In this document: in pieces, positions 49,122 through 58,150 of the stretch
How the letters are laid out: every line of letters starts with the position of its first letter
Numbering within the stretch: the first letter of the stretch is position 1
DNA from: Pseudofrankia inefficax
GTDB lineage: Bacteria; Actinomycetota; Actinomycetes; Frankiales; Frankiaceae
Length of the DNA: 64,000 bases
Direction: 5' to 3'
Assembly: GCF_000166135.1 (NCBI RefSeq)
Contig: NC_014666.1
Location: 1,488,001 to 1,552,000 of the forward strand
Notes under the pieces: generated by a model
What the model saw: only the letters and a program-made list of their open reading frames with translations
Database searches by the model: none
What the model was told of the DNA's origin: nothing
Made by a program: the position numbers and the translations under genes

Positions 49122-49457
49122 ATGACCATGCAGGACACCCTCCGTCCGGCCGACCCGGCGCTGGATGCCCTCGACACGCGGATTCTCGGTGAGGTTGCCG
49201 AGATGCTGCGGGAGGTGATCGGCGAGGAGTACGTGGTGGACATGGAGATCGCCATGGACACCTCCTTCAACGAGGACCTTGAGCTGGAGAGCATCGAGTT
49301 CGTGACCCTCGCCGACCGGATGCGGGTCACGTACGGCGACAAGGTCGACTTCGTCGGCTTCCTCGCCGAGATGGACGTCGACAAGGTCATCAACATGCAG
49401 GTCGGTGAGGTCGTCCGGTTCATCGCCGACTCGCTGCGGGCTGGCGTCGGCGCGTGA
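49122..49457 (+). CDS. Stand-alone acyl carrier protein
   Basis: This 111-aa acidic carrier protein differs clearly from FAS II AcpP. The phosphopantetheine Ser is in EDLELESIEFV, and VVDMEIAMDTSFNEDL precedes it. It may receive the finished chain from the synthases, or carry a starter or extender unit. GAAGGAG precedes the ATG. It lies between the second synthase and the hydrolase in the same operon. Confidence 0.92.
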   Translation: MTMQDTLRPADPALDALDTRILGEVAEMLREVIGEEYVVDMEIAMDTSFNEDLELESIEFVTLADRMRVTYGDKVDFVGFLAEMDVDKVINMQVGEVVRFIADSLRAGVGA

Positions 49458-49565
49458 TCACAGACCGCCTGCCGGCGGCGCCGACGGGCCTGGTAATACC
49501 AGTAGGGCTGGTGGGGCTGGCGACGTCGACGTGCCGGGATGGCATGTCGAGAAAGGAGTCCAACC

Positions 49566-50603
49566 GTGGCTGAAATCGTCGCGAACGGCGTGCGGCTGCA
49601 TGTCCAGCGGCTCGCGCCGACCGGTGGCGCGCGACCGGACGCGCCCGTCGTGGTCATGCTGCACGGCATGGTGATCGACAACCTGGCGAGCTTCTACTTC
49701 TCGCTCGGCAACGCGATGGCCGACGCCGGCTGCGAGGTCGTCTGTTATGACCTGCGCGGGCACGGCAAGAGCGAGCGCACTCCGAGCGGTTACGGCATCG
49801 CGACCGCGATGGCCGACCTGACGGCGGTGCTTGACGAACTGGGCATCGACCGGCCGGTCCACCTGGTCGGCAACAGCTACGGCGCCACGCTCGCGCTGAC
49901 CTACGGCGTCGAGCACCCCGACCGGGTCGCGAGCCTCACGCTGATCGAGCCGCCGTTCCGGATCGAGGGCCTCGGCGAGGAGATGGCTCGCTCGCTGACC
50001 CAGGTACTGGCCGCCATCTCCGACGACGAGGTCGAGGAGTGGCTGCAGTTCAGCGCGGGGCGCGCGGTCGGGCGGATCATGCGCTCGGCGCAGGCGCTGC
50101 TGCGCGAGACCACGGTCGCCGAGGACATGCTGGCGACGAAGCCGTTCTCGCCGGAGCGGCTCAGTGCCCTCCCGGCGCCGGTGCTCGCCATCTACGGCGG
50201 AAACTCGGAGATCATCGAGCAGGGCGACGGCCTGGCCCGGCTCGTCCCCGACTGCACGTTGGTGGTGCTCGAACACCACACCCACATGGTCCTGCGCGAG
50301 GCCGCCGACTACCTGCGCGAGCTGCTGCGCTGGTGGGTGCTGCGCCGCGACGAGCAGATGCCGGCCTACCAGCTGCACGAGGGCAAGAAGTTCGAGCTGG
50401 CTGACTGGGTGCTCTCGCGGACCATCCCGGCGGACCTCAACGCCGAGCGCCGGGCGGCGCGCGCCGAGGCCCAGGAGGGCGCGGAGCGGGCCACGGTCGT
50501 CCCGCAACCCGTCCCGGCCGGCGCGAGCACAACCTCGGCGGCGGCCGGCGCGTCACGACAGGAACCCCGGGCTTCAGCCGGGTCGACGCAGCACGAACAA
50601 TAG
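49566..50603 (+). CDS. Alpha/beta hydrolase, possible chain-releasing thioesterase
   Basis: This 345-aa hydrolase has the nucleophile elbow GNSYGATLAL, the oxyanion HGMVIDN and the catalytic His in EHHTHMVL. A lid of about 90 residues follows the elbow. The last 70 residues form a charged, then Ala/Ser-rich tail. Inside the cluster it could release or transfer the acyl chain from ACP. The GTG at 49566 follows AAAGGAG by seven bases. Confidence 0.9.
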   Translation: MAEIVANGVRLHVQRLAPTGGARPDAPVVVMLHGMVIDNLASFYFSLGNAMADAGCEVVCYDLRGHGKSERTPSGYGIATAMADLTAVLDELGIDRPVHLVGNSYGATLALTYGVEHPDRVASLTLIEPPFRIEGLGEEMARSLTQVLAAISDDEVEEWLQFSAGRAVGRIMRSAQALLRETTVAEDMLATKPFSPERLSALPAPVLAIYGGNSEIIEQGDGLARLVPDCTLVVLEHHTHMVLREAADYLRELLRWWVLRRDEQMPAYQLHEGKKFELADWVLSRTIPADLNAERRAARAEAQEGAERATVVPQPVPAGASTTSAAAGASRQEPRASAGSTQHEQ

Positions 50604-50650
50604 GTCTGGGAGTCCCAGGCCAAGACCGAACCCCCGGGGAGTGATCAGGA

Positions 50651-51853
50651 GTGGCTCGCATCCTGTTCGTCGTCCCGCCGTTGGCCGGGCACGTGTACCC
50701 GGCCGTCGGAGTCGCCGGCGAGCTCGCGGAACGTGGCCACGAGGTCGCGGTCGCCGGTCACGCGAGCGTCGTGCGGTCGCTGGTGCCCGGACCGCTGCGG
50801 CTGGTCGAGCTGCCCGAGGACCTCACCGCCGAGGCCAGGGCCGAGGTCGAGGAGAAGTCGCGGCGGCAGCGCGGCACGAGCTCGTTCAAGTTCCTGTGGG
50901 AGGACTTCCTGCTCCCGCTGGGCGCCGCGATGGCCCGGGACCTCGAGCCGATCGTCGAGAAGTGGCGCCCCGACGTCGTCGTCGTGGACCAGCAGGCGGT
51001 CGGCGGCGCCCTGCTCGCGCGCCGCCAGGGCCTGCGGTGGGTGACGCTCGCGACCACCTCGGCCGAGTTCGACAACCCGTACGGGATCATCGCCGCGGTC
51101 GGCCAGTGGGTCGTCGACCAGCTGCGCGAGTTCCAGGTGGCCGCCGGCGTCCCCGCCGAGGAGGCCGCCCGCGGTGACCTCCGGTTCTCCGACCAGCTCA
51201 CCCTGGTCTGCTCGGTCACCGGGCTGCTGCGCACTCCGGACGCGGTCGCGGCGTTGCCGCCGCACACGGAGTTCATCGGCTCGGCCGCCGGGCTGCGCCA
51301 GCCGCCGACCGACTTCCCGTGGACCTGGCTGGATCCGAAGCGCGCCCAGGTGCTCGTCTCGCTCGGCACCGTGACCCGGGAGGCCGGCGGCCGGTTCCTG
51401 CGGGTCGCGACCGAGGCGCTCGCCGGGATGGCGGACCGGGCGCAGACCATCGTCGTCGCGCCGCCCGGCATCGTCGACGACCTGGCCGCCGCCGCGCCCG
51501 CCGACGTGCTCGTGCGCGCCAGCGTGCCGCAGCTGGAGCTGATGGGCCGGCTCGCGGCCGTCGTCTGCCATGCCGGCAACAACACTGTCTGCGAGGCGCT
51601 GTCACAGGGGGTGCCGCTGGTGGTCGCTCCGGTCCGCGACGACCAGCCGGTGATCTCCGAGCAGGTCACCCGGGCCGGCGCGGGCGTGCGGGTCCGGTTC
51701 GGCCGGGTGAACGCGGCCGGCGTCGCCGCGGCGGTCGGGTCTGTTCTCGACGACCCGGAGATCCGGGCGTCCGCCGACCGGCTACGCGCCGAGTTCGCGG
51801 CGGCCGGCGGGGTGACCGCCGCCGCGGCGCACATCGAGAAGCTGCTGGGCTGA
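50651..51853 (+). CDS. GT1-family glycosyltransferase (MGT/UGT-like)
   Basis: This 400-aa GT-B enzyme begins ARILFVVPPLAGHVYPAVGV, the acceptor-side start of macrolide-type glycosyltransferases with the catalytic-like His. The nucleotide-sugar half has VLVSLGTVTREAGG and CHAGNNTVCEALSQGVPLVV, with the DDQPVISEQV end of the motif. It most likely glycosylates a hydroxyl of the lipid made by the synthases. The sugar is unknown. The GTG at 50651 was chosen, five bases after a CAGGA. Confidence 0.93.
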   Translation: MARILFVVPPLAGHVYPAVGVAGELAERGHEVAVAGHASVVRSLVPGPLRLVELPEDLTAEARAEVEEKSRRQRGTSSFKFLWEDFLLPLGAAMARDLEPIVEKWRPDVVVVDQQAVGGALLARRQGLRWVTLATTSAEFDNPYGIIAAVGQWVVDQLREFQVAAGVPAEEAARGDLRFSDQLTLVCSVTGLLRTPDAVAALPPHTEFIGSAAGLRQPPTDFPWTWLDPKRAQVLVSLGTVTREAGGRFLRVATEALAGMADRAQTIVVAPPGIVDDLAAAAPADVLVRASVPQLELMGRLAAVVCHAGNNTVCEALSQGVPLVVAPVRDDQPVISEQVTRAGAGVRVRFGRVNAAGVAAAVGSVLDDPEIRASADRLRAEFAAAGGVTAAAAHIEKLLG

Positions 51854-51863
51854 GCTCGTTGCC

Positions 51864-53744
51864 GTGGTGACCTTACTTTCCTGGACGCCGATCTTTGTCG
51901 TCCTGGGGCTGCTGGTCAACGGGGTACGGCTGCGCGGACGGCTGCGCCGGCTGGACACGCTGCCCGCCTCGGGCCGGCCGACCGATCCGGACCACCTGTT
52001 CATCTGCGCCGCCGGCGTCCAGCTGACCGAGGCCGCGAAACGGTCGGCCAGCTACCATGCCAGCCGCGAGCGGCTCGACGTCCTCGACCTGATCCCGGCC
52101 GACCTGACGATCGAGCGGGCGCTGGACGTCGCGCGCATGGTCGACACCCGCACCTACCGGGCCGACCGCCTCGCCCCGGGCCGGGGAGCGTTCCAGGCGC
52201 TGCTGGTGCGTGCCGAGGTCGCGCACCGGGCCGGCGTCGAGGTGCGCGACGACTACACCCCGGTCGAGCTGGTCGAGGTCACCGAGAAGCTGAAGCGGCA
52301 CGCCCCGGCCAGCACCGACCTGGCGGTGCTGCCCGGGCTGCGCGCCGCCCGCGACGACGGCGCGACCCGGGTGCGGGTGCAACGGCGGTGCTGGTCGGTC
52401 TTACGCCCGATGAACACAATCCTCCCGACGCTGCGGGACGTCGCGACGGTCGTCGGGGTCCACCTGAACCGGCCCTGGGGGCTCGCGGCGACCGCGCTGT
52501 TCTGGTGCCAGCCGTTCTTCGTCTGTGCTGGCAGGGTGCCCGTCGCCCCCCGCGATCTGATCCGCAGCCCGATCGTGCGGATCACGGCCGGCGTGGAGTA
52601 CTCGATCAGCACGGTCCGGGCCTGGCGGCGCCAGCAGCGCGCGGCCTCCGAGGCGAAGGCGGCCGGACTGCCGGCCGACCCGGTCAAGGCGAAGACCAAG
52701 GCCGAGGCGGCGGACCGGCGCGCGCGCTACCAGCGGGCCTTCTCCGAAGGCCCGGAGATGTTCTTCGCCCGTCCCTGGCCGGACTGCCCCTGGTGCGCGT
52801 CGACCGAGCTGCGAATCCGGCTCGTCTCGCCCGACCTGGAGCTGCGCAAGCCGGGCCGCTTTCAGATCGACGAGTGCCTCGTCTGCGGCCACCTGTTCCA
52901 GAACCCGCGGCTGACCCCGGCCGGCCGGGTGCTCTACGAACGCGACCGCCAGGACGGGATGAACGCGGCGAAGGCCGAGGTCGCCGTCGTCGCCCGCGCC
53001 GCGCAGCTGCGGGCCAGGGCCGAGGTGGTCCGGCCGTTTCTGCGGCCGCGGGCCTGGCTGGACGTCGGCGCCGGCGTCGGGTCGTTCTGCAACGCGGCCC
53101 GTTCGGTCTGGCCACGCACCGTGTTCGACGGGGTCGGGCCGGCCGAGTCCATCGGCGAGGCGCGGCGGCGCGGCTGGGTGGACCGGGCCTATCCGGCGAG
53201 CTTCGCCGACATCGCCGAGGCGATCACGGGCCACTACGACGTGATCAGCATGTTCGGCTACCTGGAGCGCAGCCGCGACCCGTCCGAGGACCTCGACGCG
53301 CTGGCGAAGGCGCTCGGCCCCGGCGGACTGCTGGTCGCCGAGCTGCCGAACCCGGCCGGCCTGGGCGCGCGGCGGCTGGGCCGGTACTGGCCGGGCTGGG
53401 GGGTCCCCGGGGTGCGGCAGCTGATCCCGGTCGACAACCTGGTCGCCGCGCTGGAGGACCGGGGGATGCGGACCGTCATGGTCCAGTTCGGCGCGGCCCA
53501 CCAGCCGGGCGACCTGGTCGCCGCCGTGGGCCTGATGATCCAGGCGGTCGCGCCGAGCCCGACGCTGCCCTGGCTTCCGGGCTCACCGTCGTCGCCGCTG
53601 CGGTGGATCGCCCGTGGGACGGCGCTGACGGCGTCGATCGTGCCGGGAGTGCTGGCCGGTACCGCCGGTGCCGCGCTCGTCTCGTATACGCGCCAAGGGG
53701 ATCGCTCCAACACATATCGTGTGGTGGCGCGGATGGAGGGGTGA
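51864..53744 (+). CDS. Zinc-ribbon SAM methyltransferase with unassigned N-terminal region
   Basis: This 626-aa protein starts 11 bases after the glycosyltransferase gene. A membrane helix (TLLSWTPIFVVLGLLVNGV) opens it. Residues 30-290 are unassigned, with a second hydrophobic patch near PWGLAATALFWCQPFFVC. Next comes a four-Cys ribbon (Cys308, 311, 338, 341) and a Methyltransf_23-like domain with the SAM motif WLDVGAGVGSF (near 400) and a GGLLVAELPNP strand. The ribbon-methyltransferase pairing is typical of C- or O-methylation of sugars or lipids. It is the last gene of the cluster and may modify the glycolipid at the membrane. The last 60 residues hold a third hydrophobic segment. Confidence 0.85.
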   Translation: MVTLLSWTPIFVVLGLLVNGVRLRGRLRRLDTLPASGRPTDPDHLFICAAGVQLTEAAKRSASYHASRERLDVLDLIPADLTIERALDVARMVDTRTYRADRLAPGRGAFQALLVRAEVAHRAGVEVRDDYTPVELVEVTEKLKRHAPASTDLAVLPGLRAARDDGATRVRVQRRCWSVLRPMNTILPTLRDVATVVGVHLNRPWGLAATALFWCQPFFVCAGRVPVAPRDLIRSPIVRITAGVEYSISTVRAWRRQQRAASEAKAAGLPADPVKAKTKAEAADRRARYQRAFSEGPEMFFARPWPDCPWCASTELRIRLVSPDLELRKPGRFQIDECLVCGHLFQNPRLTPAGRVLYERDRQDGMNAAKAEVAVVARAAQLRARAEVVRPFLRPRAWLDVGAGVGSFCNAARSVWPRTVFDGVGPAESIGEARRRGWVDRAYPASFADIAEAITGHYDVISMFGYLERSRDPSEDLDALAKALGPGGLLVAELPNPAGLGARRLGRYWPGWGVPGVRQLIPVDNLVAALEDRGMRTVMVQFGAAHQPGDLVAAVGLMIQAVAPSPTLPWLPGSPSSPLRWIARGTALTASIVPGVLAGTAGAALVSYTRQGDRSNTYRVVARMEG

Positions 53745-53826
53745 CGGACGCCGCCGTCACCGATGGTGCCAGTGGTTTGATTGGGTATGCGTAGTTTGTC
53801 CCAAGGTGATCAGAAGTGTTGTAGTT

Positions 53827-53841
53827 AGACATTGATTGTCT
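53827..53841. promoter_or_regulatory. Dyad in AT-rich leader of the AbiEi-like gene
   Basis: AGACA-TTGAT-TGTCT is a perfect 5+5+5 dyad 18 bp before the start codon. It lies in an unusually AT-rich stretch (about 53765-53865) after the synthase operon. It may be an autoregulatory site. Confidence 0.35.
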
Positions 53842-53858
53842 GATCTGCGGCGTTCATT

Positions 53859-55133
53859 GTGATTCCCATGAGATCGCAGCCCGCCTCGCGTGGTTCCGTG
53901 TCCCGGTCCGGCGCGACCCTCGTCGCCGACCTCCTCTTGCCCGGCCGGCCCGGGCCCGACGGGTTCAGGCCCGACGACGCCGGTCCGCCGGTGCCCGCGC
54001 CGCGCGACGGTGACCGTCCGGTGGCCTCCGTCGACGTCGACCAGCAGCCCGCGTGGCTTGCCCCCCAGCGCGACGGCGTGCTGACCATGAAGGAGGCGGT
54101 CGCCGCGGGCTTCTCCCGGGCCGAGATCCGCCGGCGGGTCGACAGCGGCCGGTGGCAGCTCTACTCCGGCGACGTCCTGGTCACCCAGGCCGGCCCGCTG
54201 ACGCTGATCCAGCGACTGTGGTGCGCCCTGGTGTCGATTGGCCCGGACGCGCTGCTCGGCGGTGCCTCGGCCGCGGCGCTTGGCGGCCTGCGCGGCTGCG
54301 CGGAGCCCTGGCTGACGGTGATCCTCGCGTCCGGCCGGCGGGTCACGCCCCGCCCCGGGGTGAAGCTGCGCGCGACCGCCCGCCTCGCCGACGAGGATCT
54401 GCACCAGGACGGCTGGCCACCGCGCACCACGCTGCCGCGCTCGCTCGTCGACATGGCCGAATGGGCGGCCAGCCACGACGAGGCCCGCACCCTGCTCGCG
54501 CTCGCCGTGGCCAGCGGGATCGTCGAGTCCGACGAGGTCCGCGCGGCGCTGGCCCGGCGTGGCCCGATCGCGCGCCGGCAGGTCATCGGCGACGTCCTCG
54601 ACGACCTCGACGGCGGCGCTCCCTGGGTCCCCGACCTGCTGTACCGCCGGCTGGAGGCGCGCCACGGCCTGCCCCCTGCCCTGCGCGGCCGACCCGATCC
54701 CCGCGCGCCAGGACGCCTCGACCTGTTGTACGAGGCCTGGCAGGTCCGGGTGGAGATCGGCGCGGTGGCCGCTCCAGGCATCCGCACCGCTGCTGAGGTC
54801 CCGCCGCCAGGGACTGGGCCTGTCGGCGTCCTCGGTCCCGGCGGACTGGCCGCCGCCGGCCCCTGGCCGTCCGTCCCGGGCGCCCGGGGGATCGTCCGGC
54901 GCGCCAACCGGCTCGTGCTCCGGGTGCCCCGACACCTGCTCCTGGAGGAACCGGACCGCGTCGGCACCGCCGTCGCGACCACCCTGCGCCAACGCGGCTG
55001 GCCCGGTGCCCCGCGCGTCGGCCGCCGCCCCGCTGCCTCCGGCGCCCTCCCACTGGGCAACGTCTTCGGCCCTGCCCTGGACCAGGCCCTCGGCCCCGCC
55101 GTCGGCGCGACGCTCTGCCTCGACGTCGACTGA
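53859..55133 (+). CDS. AbiEi-type antitoxin-domain protein
   Basis: This 424-aa protein contains, from about residue 65, the winged-helix start of type IV AbiEi antitoxins (QRDGVLTMKEAVAAGFSRAE and SGRWQLYSGDVLV). The family's middle part (IGPDALLGGASAAALGGL, RSLVDMAEWAA) follows. In many actinobacterial relatives a DUF559 nuclease-like domain ends the protein. Here GRLDLLYEAWQVRVEI recalls its start, but the catalytic region seems replaced by a Gly/Pro-rich stretch. No AbiEii toxin follows. Start is the GTG at 53859 or the ATG at 53868. Confidence 0.7.
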   Translation: MIPMRSQPASRGSVSRSGATLVADLLLPGRPGPDGFRPDDAGPPVPAPRDGDRPVASVDVDQQPAWLAPQRDGVLTMKEAVAAGFSRAEIRRRVDSGRWQLYSGDVLVTQAGPLTLIQRLWCALVSIGPDALLGGASAAALGGLRGCAEPWLTVILASGRRVTPRPGVKLRATARLADEDLHQDGWPPRTTLPRSLVDMAEWAASHDEARTLLALAVASGIVESDEVRAALARRGPIARRQVIGDVLDDLDGGAPWVPDLLYRRLEARHGLPPALRGRPDPRAPGRLDLLYEAWQVRVEIGAVAAPGIRTAAEVPPPGTGPVGVLGPGGLAAAGPWPSVPGARGIVRRANRLVLRVPRHLLLEEPDRVGTAVATTLRQRGWPGAPRVGRRPAASGALPLGNVFGPALDQALGPAVGATLCLDVD

Positions 55134-55339
55134 GCCCTGACCCGAGCACCGCTTGACGGCTTGGTGGTCGCGGTATCGACGCGACATCGCGGCCACCAGT
55201 AGCCGGCGTCCTATTTCGCGGCTTGGGCCAGGGTCAGCAGGCCCAGCACCAGAACTGCGCCACTTCGCCTCGTGGCAGGTCAGGGGCCCTCTGCGTTCGT
55301 CGTCGGCCGCCGCGCTAGGGTCTGCCACAAATCAGATCA

Positions 55340-55353
55340 GTGACAAACGTCAC
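55340..55353. promoter_or_regulatory. Dyad ahead of the substrate-binding protein gene
   Basis: GTGAC-AAAC-GTCAC is a perfect 5+4+5 dyad 20 bp before the ATG, in a short AT-richer segment that also contains direct ATCAG repeats. It is a candidate operator. Confidence 0.4.
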
Positions 55354-55373
55354 GATCAGGGTGGGGCGGTCTC

Positions 55374-56636
55374 ATGATTTTTCGGCGTAGGCGTGCGCGG
55401 GCCGGGAACGCGGCGTTCGCGGCCGTGCTGGCCTGGTTACCCATCGCGATCGCGGCCTGTGGGACGTCGAGCTCGACCTCCAACCGAGCGGCCGCCTGTC
55501 CGACACCGGCGCCGGGCGTGACCGCTACCTCGATCAAGGTCGGGTTCATCTATCCTGACAGCGGTCCCGCCGAGATTGTCTCCGTCTTCGGGGCGGCCCG
55601 CGGCGGTGTCGAGGCCCGCATCGACCAGCAGAACGCACAGGGTGGCGTCAACGGCCGCAAGCTCGATCTCGTGTGGGGCGACGACCGGTCTGACCCGGCG
55701 ACCTTCTCGCTGGTGGCGGGCGACATGGTCCATGCTCAGCAGGCCTTCGGCCTCATCAGTTCGTCGATTGTGCTGGACAAGTCGGCCGACTGGCTCGCGA
55801 AGGAAAACGTTCCGATCACCGGCTTCGCCACGAGCGCCATCTGGAGCGACTACCCCAACCTTTTCCATACCGGTAACCGCTTCAACTCCGGCGGCTCCTC
55901 CGTGTTGGGTGACTTCGTCAAGGCGCGGGGCGGGACGAAGGCACTGGTCCTCGTCGACCCGAACGTCGCGAGCTCCCAGGGCCTCGTCGCCCAGTCCGCC
56001 GCCAGTCTGCAAAGCCGCGGAATCCAGGTCCTCGGCCAGGTGGCCTACACCCAGGGGGCCGGCAGCGCCGCTCGCGTCGCCGAACAGGTAAAGAAATCCG
56101 GCGCGGACACCCTCGTCGGCGCTGCCCAGTCCGATGCCTTCATCGACATCTATGCGCAGGCCAAGGCGCTCGGAGCGAACATCATCGTCGCGGTGGACAC
56201 CAGCTCCGCCAGCCCCGCCCTGCTTGCGCGCCGCGGCAGCGACATGCCCGGAATGACATTTCCATCCACGACCGCCGCGCAGGGCAGCCCGGCGATGATC
56301 GCCTACCAGCACGCGATGAGCACCTACGCTCCGGAGGTGACGGATCAGGGCGACCAGATCGCGATCGGCGGTTACACCATCGCCGACGAGATGATCGAGG
56401 GCCTGCGGCGTGCCGGTCCCTGCCCAACTCGCGAGGCTTTCATCCGGAACCTCCGCGAGATGACCAACTTCACGGCTGGCGGCCTGATGGCGCCTGTCGA
56501 TCTGTCCCAGCCGAAGCTGCCGACGCTCTGCGAGAGCTTCCTCAACGTCGACCGGTCGGGCCGGAGTCTCGTCCTGGTACAGCCACCCGCCGCGCTTGAC
56601 CACGACGGCTACTGGTGTGGCGTGTCACTCCAGTAA
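55374..56636 (+). CDS. Branched-chain amino-acid-type ABC substrate-binding lipoprotein
   Basis: This 420-aa lipoprotein has an N-terminal signal (AFAAVLAWLPIAIAACG) with a lipobox Cys near residue 29 and a Peripla_BP_6 (LivJ-like) fold: ITSIKVGFIYPDSGP-like opening, DDRSDPATFSLVAGDMV, and IAIGGYTIADEMIEGLRRAG. Such proteins bind amino acids, amides or related small ligands for ABC import. No permease or ATPase gene is nearby, so it is an orphan or serves distant partners. GC content is lower than in most neighbours. GTGGGG precedes the ATG. Confidence 0.9.
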   Translation: MIFRRRRARAGNAAFAAVLAWLPIAIAACGTSSSTSNRAAACPTPAPGVTATSIKVGFIYPDSGPAEIVSVFGAARGGVEARIDQQNAQGGVNGRKLDLVWGDDRSDPATFSLVAGDMVHAQQAFGLISSSIVLDKSADWLAKENVPITGFATSAIWSDYPNLFHTGNRFNSGGSSVLGDFVKARGGTKALVLVDPNVASSQGLVAQSAASLQSRGIQVLGQVAYTQGAGSAARVAEQVKKSGADTLVGAAQSDAFIDIYAQAKALGANIIVAVDTSSASPALLARRGSDMPGMTFPSTTAAQGSPAMIAYQHAMSTYAPEVTDQGDQIAIGGYTIADEMIEGLRRAGPCPTREAFIRNLREMTNFTAGGLMAPVDLSQPKLPTLCESFLNVDRSGRSLVLVQPPAALDHDGYWCGVSLQ

Positions 56637-56818
56637 CGCCCAACGTGGGTGGCCCTGCGGGACTCCTGACTGGTGGAACGACAGCCCGCCCACCGTTGAT
56701 CACCCGCCAGGCGTGGTGGTTGCCCGACCCGACCACCACCACGCGACCCAGGTTGGCGATCAGCAGGCTCGATCGGGCCCGGCCGGACGACAACGAGGGC
56801 GTGGCAGGCGCGGCCTGC

Positions 56819-57838
56819 TCAGCTGGCTGGCTTCTCGCTGTGGCCGCCGAACTGCTTGCGCATGGCCGAGAGGATCTTGTCGGAGTAGAGGGCCTCGCCG
56901 CGGGAGCTGAAGCGTTCGTAGAGGGAGGCCGTGAGGACGTGGGCGGGGACGCCTTCCTCGACGGCGGCCAGCACGGTCCAGCGGCCCTCGCCGGAGTCGG
57001 AGACGCGGCCGCCGAACTGGGCCAGCTCCGGGTCCTCGACCAGGGCGGCGGCGGTCAGGTCCAGCAGCCAGGACGCGACGACGCTGCCGCGCCGCCAGAC
57101 CTCGGTGATCGCCGGCAGGTCGAGGTCGTACTGGTAGTACTCGGGGTGGGTGAGCGGGCTGGTCTCGGCGTCGTGCTCGCCGGCCAGCGCCTTGCCGATG
57201 TTGGCCTTGTTCAGCACGCCCAGGCCCTCGGCGAACGCGGCCATCATGCCGTACTCGATGCCGTTGTGAACCATCTTGACGAAGTGGCCGGCGCCGGGCG
57301 GGCCGCAGTGCAGGTAGCCCTGTTCGGCCGGGGTCGGCTCGCCGGAGCGGCCGGGAGTGCGCTCCGCGGTGCCGATACCGGGGGCGATGGTCGCGAACAG
57401 CGGCTCGAGGTGCGAGACGACCTCCGGCTCGCCGCCGATCATCAGGCAGAAGCCGCGCTCCAGGCCGAAGACGCCGCCCGACGTGCCGACGTCGACGTAG
57501 TGCAGGCCCTTGGCGTGCAGCGCCTTGGCCCGGTCGACGTCGTCGCGGTAGTAGGAGTTGCCGCCGTCGATGATGATGTCGCCTGGCTCGAACAGGTCGG
57601 CCAGCTTGAAGACGGTGTCGCCGGTCAGCCCGGCCGGGACCATCACCCAGGCCGCCCGCGGGGTGCTCAGCGCCGCGGCGAACTCCTCCAGCGTGGTGGT
57701 GCCGGTGGCGCCCTCGGCCGCGAGCGCGGCGACGGCGTCCTTGTTGACGTCGTAGACGACGCACTCGTGCCCGGCCCGCTGCAGCCGGCGCACCAGGTTG
57801 GCGCCCATCCGGCCCAGGCCGATCATCCCCAGCTGCAT
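56819..57838 (-). CDS. gnd: 6-phosphogluconate dehydrogenase (decarboxylating), short type
   Basis: This 339-aa enzyme oxidises 6-phosphogluconate to ribulose 5-phosphate and CO2 in the pentose phosphate pathway. The Rossmann motif is [16 protein letters not shown], and the substrate region has [13 protein letters not shown] and [13 protein letters not shown] with the catalytic Lys and Asn. The length fits the short, usually NAD-linked Gnd class, not the 470-aa class. The ATG at 57838 follows GGAGAG. It diverges from dhaK. Confidence 0.94.
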   Translation of the reverse strand: MQLGMIGLGRMGANLVRRLQRAGHECVVYDVNKDAVAALAAEGATGTTTLEEFAAALSTPRAAWVMVPAGLTGDTVFKLADLFEPGDIIIDGGNSYYRDDVDRAKALHAKGLHYVDVGTSGGVFGLERGFCLMIGGEPEVVSHLEPLFATIAPGIGTAERTPGRSGEPTPAEQGYLHCGPPGAGHFVKMVHNGIEYGMMAAFAEGLGVLNKANIGKALAGEHDAETSPLTHPEYYQYDLDLPAITEVWRRGSVVASWLLDLTAAALVEDPELAQFGGRVSDSGEGRWTVLAAVEEGVPAHVLTASLYERFSSRGEALYSDKILSAMRKQFGGHSEKPAS

Positions 57839-58150
57839 GTTCGTCTCTCCGCTCGTCGCGCGTGTACCCACCCGAGTCCGCCGCTACGGACCTACCACCA
57901 CCGACGACCGGCTCCAAGCCGGTGCTGCCGTCACGATCGCCACAAATCGTGCCGCACGCTGAGCTGCCACACGAACTGTGCTGCCACAAAGGGTGCCAGC
58001 CTCGGCACGTCCCGCACCACTGTGCCCCTGCGCCGCCAGACCCCGCCAACCGGCCCCGCCGGAGGGGCTCGGTTCTTGATCCGGTGGGCTGGAGAGGTGT
58101 AGACCCCGGGCTATGAGAGCGCCAGAGCGTGGCCGACAGCGTGGCCGACG
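57839..58150. other. gnd-dhaK divergent promoter region
   Basis: This 312-bp gap separates divergent genes. It contains a duplicated GCTGCCACA motif near 57963 and 57980. A 12-bp duplication, GCGTGGCCGACA/GCGTGGCCGACG, directly abuts the dhaK ATG. No gene was seen. Confidence 0.55.
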
